NCBI GenBank assembly: GCA_963714055.1
Contig: OY970227.1
Location: 992,001-1,056,000 of the forward strand
Source of the DNA: JACDBE01 sp963714055
Lineage (GTDB): Bacteria > Actinomycetota > Acidimicrobiia > Spongiisociales > UBA5794
Length of the DNA stretch: 64,000 bases
Reading direction: 5' to 3'
Of this stretch, positions 59,760-64,000 are shown piece by piece. The notes beneath the pieces are model-generated. The model was not told the origin of the DNA, did no database searches, and was given only the letters and a program-made list of their open reading frames with translations. A program made the translations under genes and the position numbers. Position 1 is the first letter of the stretch, and each line of letters starts with the position of its first letter.

Positions 59760-59782
59760 TTCCTTTCGCCTCGAGATGGGAA

Positions 59783-60463
59783 CTAGACCTGGAGCCGGTA
59801 GCCCACGCCGCGCACGGTGGTGATCACCGGGGCGCCGTCGACGGTCTCCAGCTTGCGACGCAGCCTGCGGATGTGCTGGTCGAGGGTCTTGGAATCGTCC
59901 CAACCGATCCCCCAGATCTCGTCGAGCAGCTGGGAACGGGGCACGATCCGGCCGACCCTCCCGATGAGCAGACGCATGACCTCGAACTCCTTCCGGGGTA
60001 GCTCGAAGGTCTCGTCGCCGAGGCGCAGCTCGTACCGGTCGGGGTCGAGCACCGCCTCGCCGGCGACCAGCACCGCTTGCTCGCTCTCGGGATTCGCCCC
60101 CCGTCGGGCGACCGCCCTCACGCGGGCCACCAGCTCGCGTAGCGAGTACGGCTTGGTGAGGTAGTCGTCGGCCCCCAGTTCGAGGGCGAGCACGACGTCT
60201 GCCTCGGCGTCCTTGGCAGACAGGACGATCACCGGGGTGGTGCTCTCGGCGCGTATGCGCTTGAGCACGTCGATCCCCGACAGCCCCGGCAGCATCAGGT
60301 CGAGCAGGACGACGTCGGGTCGCGACTCGCGGAACTGCGCCAGCCCGGTCCGGCCGTCCACCGCCGACTCCAGGGTGATCCCTTCGCGGGAGAGCGCCAG
60401 ATCGACGGCGTCGACATAGCTGGGCTCGTCCTCGACGATCAACACTGAGAGCTGCGCCATCAT
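59783..60463 (-). CDS. PhoB/RegX3-type response regulator (phosphate regulon)
   Basis: This 226-aa OmpR-family regulator has acidic pocket EDE, phosphoacceptor Asp55 in VVLLDLMLPG, Lys in LTKPYS, and a winged helix with FELPRKEFEVMRLLIGR, WDDSKTLDQHIRRLRRKLE and VRGVGYRLQV, as in RegX3/PhoP. It follows the kinase gene with an ATGA overlap, and both diverge from pstS, whose promoter holds GTTCAC repeats 11 bp apart. Control of phosphate uptake is therefore a strong inference. Confidence 0.9.
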   Translation of the reverse strand: MMAQLSVLIVEDEPSYVDAVDLALSREGITLESAVDGRTGLAQFRESRPDVVLLDLMLPGLSGIDVLKRIRAESTTPVIVLSAKDAEADVVLALELGADDYLTKPYSLRELVARVRAVARRGANPESEQAVLVAGEAVLDPDRYELRLGDETFELPRKEFEVMRLLIGRVGRIVPRSQLLDEIWGIGWDDSKTLDQHIRRLRRKLETVDGAPVITTVRGVGYRLQV

Positions 60464-61683
60464 GCACCCACCGGGATCCGAAGGGTGAAAGTCGCCCCCG
60501 CTCCCGACGCCGACTCCACCTCCACCGTCCCGCCGTGGCTGAGCGCCACGTGGCGAACGATGGCCAGGCCCAGCCCGGTCCCTCCATGCTTCCGCGCCCG
60601 GCCCCGGTCGACGCGGTAGAAACGCTCGAAGATCCGGTCGTGCTCGTCGGGTGGGATGCCTACGCCGTGGTCCTCGACCTCGATCACGACGTCGTCGCCG
60701 GAGCGCGTGGCGCGCACCACCACCTCGGCGCCGTCGCCGCCGGGGATGCTGTGGGCGACGGCGTTGTCGACCAGATTCGCTACTGCGGTGACCAGCTGCC
60801 CCCGGTCCGCAACCACCACGAGGGCCTCGGCCGGCAACTCGGCGCGCAACGCCACGCCGGAGGCGTCAGCCAGGACGCCCACCCGGCGCACTGCCTCGCC
60901 GACCACCTCGGGTACGTCGACCGGCGCCGTGTCCGGCTCTTCCGACTCGACTCGGGACAGGTCGAGCAGGTCCTTCACCAGATCGGACATTCGGCCCGCC
61001 TCGTCTTGCACCCGTGCGGCGAGACGCTTCCTGGTGACGGCATCGTCGGCATCGGCCAGTACCTCGGCGAGCACCGACAGGGCGCCGAGCGGGGACTTGA
61101 GCTCGTGGCTGACGTTGGAGACGAAGTCGCGCCGCATCGCCTCGACGCGCTCACGTTCCGTCACGTCGACCAGCTCGACGGTGACGCCGGCGACGTGCCC
61201 GGCGGCGTCGGTCGAGCCGTTCCTCACATGAGCGGTGACCGGGGCGGTCCTCAGCCGCAGGATCCGGCGCCGCCTGCCGTACAGCTCCACCAGCTCCTCC
61301 CTCGCCTCCCCGGAGGAGAGGACGGCGGCGGCGGCGGCGCGCACCCGGGCCATGGTCGCCTGCCCGGTGTCGCCTCCGTACACGATCGCCCTGGCGTCGC
61401 CCGACGCGTAGGCAACAGCCAGGGAATGGTCAAGTACGAGCAGTCCCATCGGTGCGGCGTCCACCGCCGACTCCACGATCGCCAGCCGCTCGGCACACGA
61501 GTCTGCGCCGGCCACCAGCTGCCGCACCGCGGTATCGACCGGCCCCTCCGCAAGGTCGGCGGGGAGCGCTGCCCGGGCCGCCTCGACTCTGGCCTCGGCC
61601 TCCCGCAGCCTGGCGTGCTGCCGCCAAGAGATGGCGCACACGACCAGGGCAAGGGCGACGGCGAGGACGGCGATCCACTCCAC
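60460..61683 (-). CDS. SenX3/PhoR-like sensor histidine kinase
   Basis: This 407-aa kinase has a single N-terminal membrane helix (about 2-20), a PAS-like domain (about 65-175; APMGLLVLDHSLAVAYASG), HisKA with His193 in FVSNVSHELKSPLGAL, and an ATPase domain with NLVDNAVAHS, DHGVGIPPDEHDRIFERFYRVD and GGTGLGLAIVRHV. The one-helix, PAS-containing layout is that of SenX3, which reads phosphate status through the Pst transporter rather than by an external domain. It is co-transcribed with the regulator and divergent from pstSCA. Confidence 0.9.
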   Translation of the reverse strand: MEWIAVLAVALALVVCAISWRQHARLREAEARVEAARAALPADLAEGPVDTAVRQLVAGADSCAERLAIVESAVDAAPMGLLVLDHSLAVAYASGDARAIVYGGDTGQATMARVRAAAAAVLSSGEAREELVELYGRRRRILRLRTAPVTAHVRNGSTDAAGHVAGVTVELVDVTERERVEAMRRDFVSNVSHELKSPLGALSVLAEVLADADDAVTRKRLAARVQDEAGRMSDLVKDLLDLSRVESEEPDTAPVDVPEVVGEAVRRVGVLADASGVALRAELPAEALVVVADRGQLVTAVANLVDNAVAHSIPGGDGAEVVVRATRSGDDVVIEVEDHGVGIPPDEHDRIFERFYRVDRGRARKHGGTGLGLAIVRHVALSHGGTVEVESASGAGATFTLRIPVGA

Positions 61684-61742
61684 CGGGCGATCCTACGCAC
61701 CACCTGCGAAGGGCCGGACTGATCCGAGCCGGGACCGGAGAA

Positions 61743-61760
61743 GTTCACGTCCAGTTCACC
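61743..61760 (+). promoter_or_regulatory. PHO box upstream of pstS
   Basis: Two GTTCAC repeats start at 61743 and 61754, exactly 11 bp apart (GTTCACG then GTTCACC), as in actinobacterial PHO boxes. They lie in the 172-bp divergent region between the kinase gene and pstS. A TACCGT hexamer at 61792-61797 is a possible -10 for pstS. Confidence 0.75.
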
Positions 61761-61855
61761 CCCGGGCCTGAATCGGGTCAATCCCCGCCCATACCGTCTC
61801 CGGAGTGGACAGTCGCGGCCCCCGCCGCCTGACAACGAAACGGAGCACGATCCCC

Positions 61856-62882
61856 ATGACGCTCAGACGACTGCTTCTGCTCGTCCTCGCACTCGCCGTC
61901 GTAGCGGCGGCATGTGGCGGCGACGACGACGACAGCGACACGACCGCCGCCGACGGCGGTGGCGACACGACCGCCGCCGACGCAGGAGGCGAGGGCGAAC
62001 TCGCCGGCAGCATCACCATCTCCGGTTCGTCGACGGTCGAGCCGATCAGCGCTCTCGTAGGGCAGCAGTTCTCCGACGCCAACCCGGGTGTCGCCGTAAC
62101 CGTCGACGGACCCGGCACCGGTGACGGCTTCCAGCTGTTCTGCTCCGGCGAGACCGACATCTCCGACGCCAGCCGGCCGATCAGCGAGGAGGAGATCGCC
62201 CTGTGCGGAGACGCCGGGATCGAATACCTCGAGCTCCAGGTCGCCATCGACGGTCTGTCGGTGCTCACCAACCCCGCCAACACGGCGCTGAGCTGCCTGA
62301 CGTTCGCCGACATGTACGCCCTGGTCGGCCCCGAGTCGACCGGGTTCGGAAGCTGGTCCGATGCCAACGACCTGGCCGTCGAGCTCGGGGGCAACGGCGG
62401 CTTCCCCGACGCCGAGCTGGTCATCACCGCACCCGGTGAGGAGTCGGGCACCTACGACAGCTTCGTCGAGTTCGTCGTCGCCGACCTCGCCGAGGAGCGG
62501 GGCCAGGAAGAGGTGACCCGTCCCGACTACACCGCCTCGCCCAACGACAACGTGATCATCGAGGGCATCGAGGGGAGCGAGAGCTCGTTCGGCTGGGTCG
62601 GTTTCGCCTTCTACGTCGCAAATCAGGAGGCGGTGAAGGCGTTCGAGGTCGACGGCGGCGAGGGATGTGTGGCCCCGACCGCCGGAGACCATCGCCGACG
62701 GCAGCTACCCCATGTCCCGCCCCCTCTTCATCTACGTGAACACCGCCAACATGGCCGAGAAGCCCGAGCTGGCGGCGTTCGTCCAGCACTACTTCTCCGA
62801 CGAGGGCCTAGCCGCCGTCAGTGACGCGGGCTACGTCGCCCTCGACAGCTACGACGAGCAACGCGCCGCCGTGGGGAGCTGA
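61856..62882 (+). CDS. pstS: Phosphate-binding lipoprotein PstS, frameshifted as read
   Basis: This phosphate ABC transporter receptor has a lipoprotein signal with Cys20 (LALAVVAAACGG). A short acidic linker and the PstS domain (SITISGSSTVEPISALVGQQF, DGPGTGDGFQLFCSGETDISDASRPI, APGEESGTYDSFVEF) follow. Near the end the frame breaks: GEGCVAPTA continues one base later as ETIADGSYPMSRPLFIYVN to the stop. An extra G at 62684-62685 explains it, and corrected the protein has 341 residues. The intact sequence on both sides and the pstC gene that follows argue for a sequence error. Confidence 0.9.
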
Positions 62883-62936
62883 CGGCCCACACGACACACC
62901 GACCGCCGCCCCCGCCCCGCCCCGACCAGCACCAGA

Positions 62937-63863
62937 ATGGCGCCAATGACCTCACCAACCACACTCGACCTCGGCGGAGACCGGAAACGGCTCCGCCGGG
63001 AGCGGCGGGTGAGGGGCGCCTTCTGGGGGGCGGCTCTGTTCTCGGTGTTGCTCAGCGGCCTGATCGTCGCCTCGCTGATAGGGGAGGCGATCAACTTCCT
63101 CCGCACCGTCGAGTGGTCGGCGCTGTGGGACATCGGATGGTTCCCACGGCGGGGTATGTTCGACCTGCGCACCATCATCGTCGCCACGCTGATCATCGCC
63201 GGCATCGCCATGCTGGTGGCGACGCCGCTCGGTATCGGAGCCGCCATCTACCTGTCCGAGTACGCCAGCCCGCGGACGCGCCGCATCCTCAAGCCGATGC
63301 TCGAGATCCTGGCGGGCATCCCGTCGGTGGTCATCGGGTACTTCGCCCTCACCTGGCTCAGCCCCAACCTGATCCAGCCGATCTTCAACGCCGAGATCTT
63401 CAACATGCTCGCCGCCGGCATCGGGGTCGGAGTGCTCACCACGCCGCTGGTGGCGTCGGTGTCGGAGGACGCCCTGCGTGCCGTCCCCCAGGCACTCCGC
63501 GAGGCCTCCTACGGCCTGGGGGCCCGCAAGTCGGCGACGGTGCGCAAGATCGTCGTCCCCGCCGCCGTCTCCGGGATCATGGCGGCGCTGATCCTCGGGG
63601 TGTCACGCGCCATCGGCGAGACCATGGTGGTGGCCATGGCCGCCGGCGCCACCGGGGGCGGCCTGCTCACGTTCGACCCGCTGGAGCCGGGGATCACGAT
63701 GACGGCGGCGATGGCCTCGCTGGCCATCGGCACCGATCAGGTGGCCGGAGCGGGCAACGCCTTCCAGAGCCTGTTCTTCGTCGGGATGCTGCTGTTCATC
63801 ATGACCCTGGGGCTCAACCTGATCAGCGACCGGTTCGTCCGCAGAGTGCGAGGCGGGTACTGA
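62937..63863 (+). CDS. pstC: Phosphate ABC transporter permease PstC
   Basis: This 308-aa permease has about six transmembrane helices and the PstC signature segments: IGAAIYLSEYASPRTRRILKPMLEILAGIPSVVIGYFAL, GIGVGVLTTPLVASVSEDALRAVPQALREASYGLGA and the coupling loop before IGETMVVAMAAGA. It forms the channel with PstA, whose start overlaps its stop by one base (TGATG). ATG at 62937 or 62946. It lies 54 bp after pstS and is probably in the same operon. Confidence 0.92.
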   Translation: MAPMTSPTTLDLGGDRKRLRRERRVRGAFWGAALFSVLLSGLIVASLIGEAINFLRTVEWSALWDIGWFPRRGMFDLRTIIVATLIIAGIAMLVATPLGIGAAIYLSEYASPRTRRILKPMLEILAGIPSVVIGYFALTWLSPNLIQPIFNAEIFNMLAAGIGVGVLTTPLVASVSEDALRAVPQALREASYGLGARKSATVRKIVVPAAVSGIMAALILGVSRAIGETMVVAMAAGATGGGLLTFDPLEPGITMTAAMASLAIGTDQVAGAGNAFQSLFFVGMLLFIMTLGLNLISDRFVRRVRGGY

Positions 63864-64000
63864 TGACCGCCACCCACGCGCCGGCGCCCACCACTGCGGA
63901 AGTCGTCGCCCGCCAGATCTCGGGGCGCAAGGTGCCGTGGCAGGAGATCGCGTTCCAGGCGGCGCTGCTCCTGGCCCTGTTGATCTCGCTGCTCTTCCTT
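63863..64000 (+). CDS. pstA: Phosphate ABC transporter permease PstA, N-terminal part (cut by window end)
   Basis: Only the first 46 residues are visible: a hydrophilic N-terminus (MTATHAPAPTTAEVVARQ) and the start of the first membrane helix (FQAALLLALLISLLFL). The ATG overlaps the pstC stop. Identity as PstA is inferred from position after pstC and from the helix; the diagnostic permease loop lies beyond the window. Confidence 0.75.
   Translation, partial: MTATHAPAPTTAEVVARQISGRKVPWQEIAFQAALLLALLISLLFL

Overview
The window is a densely packed, very GC-rich bacterial chromosome segment. GTG and TTG starts are frequent and many genes overlap by four bases (ATGA/GTGA). The gene content points to Actinomycetota: a DivIVA-type coiled-coil protein, a SenX3/RegX3-like pair with a GTTCAC-type PHO box, a DUF2342 metalloprotease, a 13E12-type DUF222/HNH gene, a menaquinone pathway and many apparent leaderless promoters. 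An Acidimicrobiia-like lineage is my guess; the sequence does not prove it. No rRNA, tRNA, CRISPR array or prophage was seen.

Layout. 1-5.1 kb: end of an EEP-fold hydrolase, a 67-aa Cys/His protein with an HtrA protease, an M3 oligopeptidase and an SDR. 5.1-18.7 kb: menaquinone genes (menE divergent from menB-menA; menD convergent with menF) surrounding a complete group 3b-type NAD(P)-linked [NiFe]-hydrogenase operon. That operon holds beta, a cNMP-binding protein, gamma, small and large subunits, an endopeptidase, a HypA-like protein and HypC. Its promoter carries a DosR-like box. 18.7-25.1 kb: alpha/beta hydrolase, CBS-BON protein, a GNAT/ADP-forming acyl-CoA synthetase fusion and a DivIVA-like protein. 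25.2-30.1 kb: two paralogous membrane-anchored, repeat-rich acidic proteins around an APH-fold kinase, followed by a two-component system. Both paralogs have the same triple 11-bp direct repeat upstream. This is the best candidate for an undescribed system here. 30.1-42 kb: Lon-like PDZ protease, bioY, and the glycogen genes glgX-glgA and glgB-glgC, separated by an HNH gene, a cyclase and a Vgb-like lipoprotein. 42-49.2 kb: a branched-chain-type ABC importer with an acyl-CoA ligase embedded between its genes. 49.3-55.4 kb: a phenylacetate-type lower pathway (paaN, thiolase, 3-hydroxyacyl-CoA dehydrogenase, enoyl-CoA hydratase) led by its TetR regulator. 55.4-64 kb: HEAT protein, MoaE, a second HtrA with a DUF2342 metalloprotease, an AhpE-like peroxiredoxin, and the phosphate regulon (PhoR/PhoP-like pair divergent from pstS-pstC-pstA).

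Seven otherwise intact genes carry nine single-base indels (menB, hypC, the first repeat-rich paralog, the HNH gene twice, the Vgb-like gene twice, the paa enoyl-CoA hydratase and pstS). Several lie in short homopolymers. The likeliest reading is residual sequencing error rather than real gene decay. Two families of dispersed intergenic repeats are present: a roughly 50-bp palindrome in three copies and a roughly 80-bp C/G-rich element in two copies. Both touch gene ends: the first supplies the menE stop codon and the second the MoaE C-terminus. No stretch longer than 300 bases lacks a gene.
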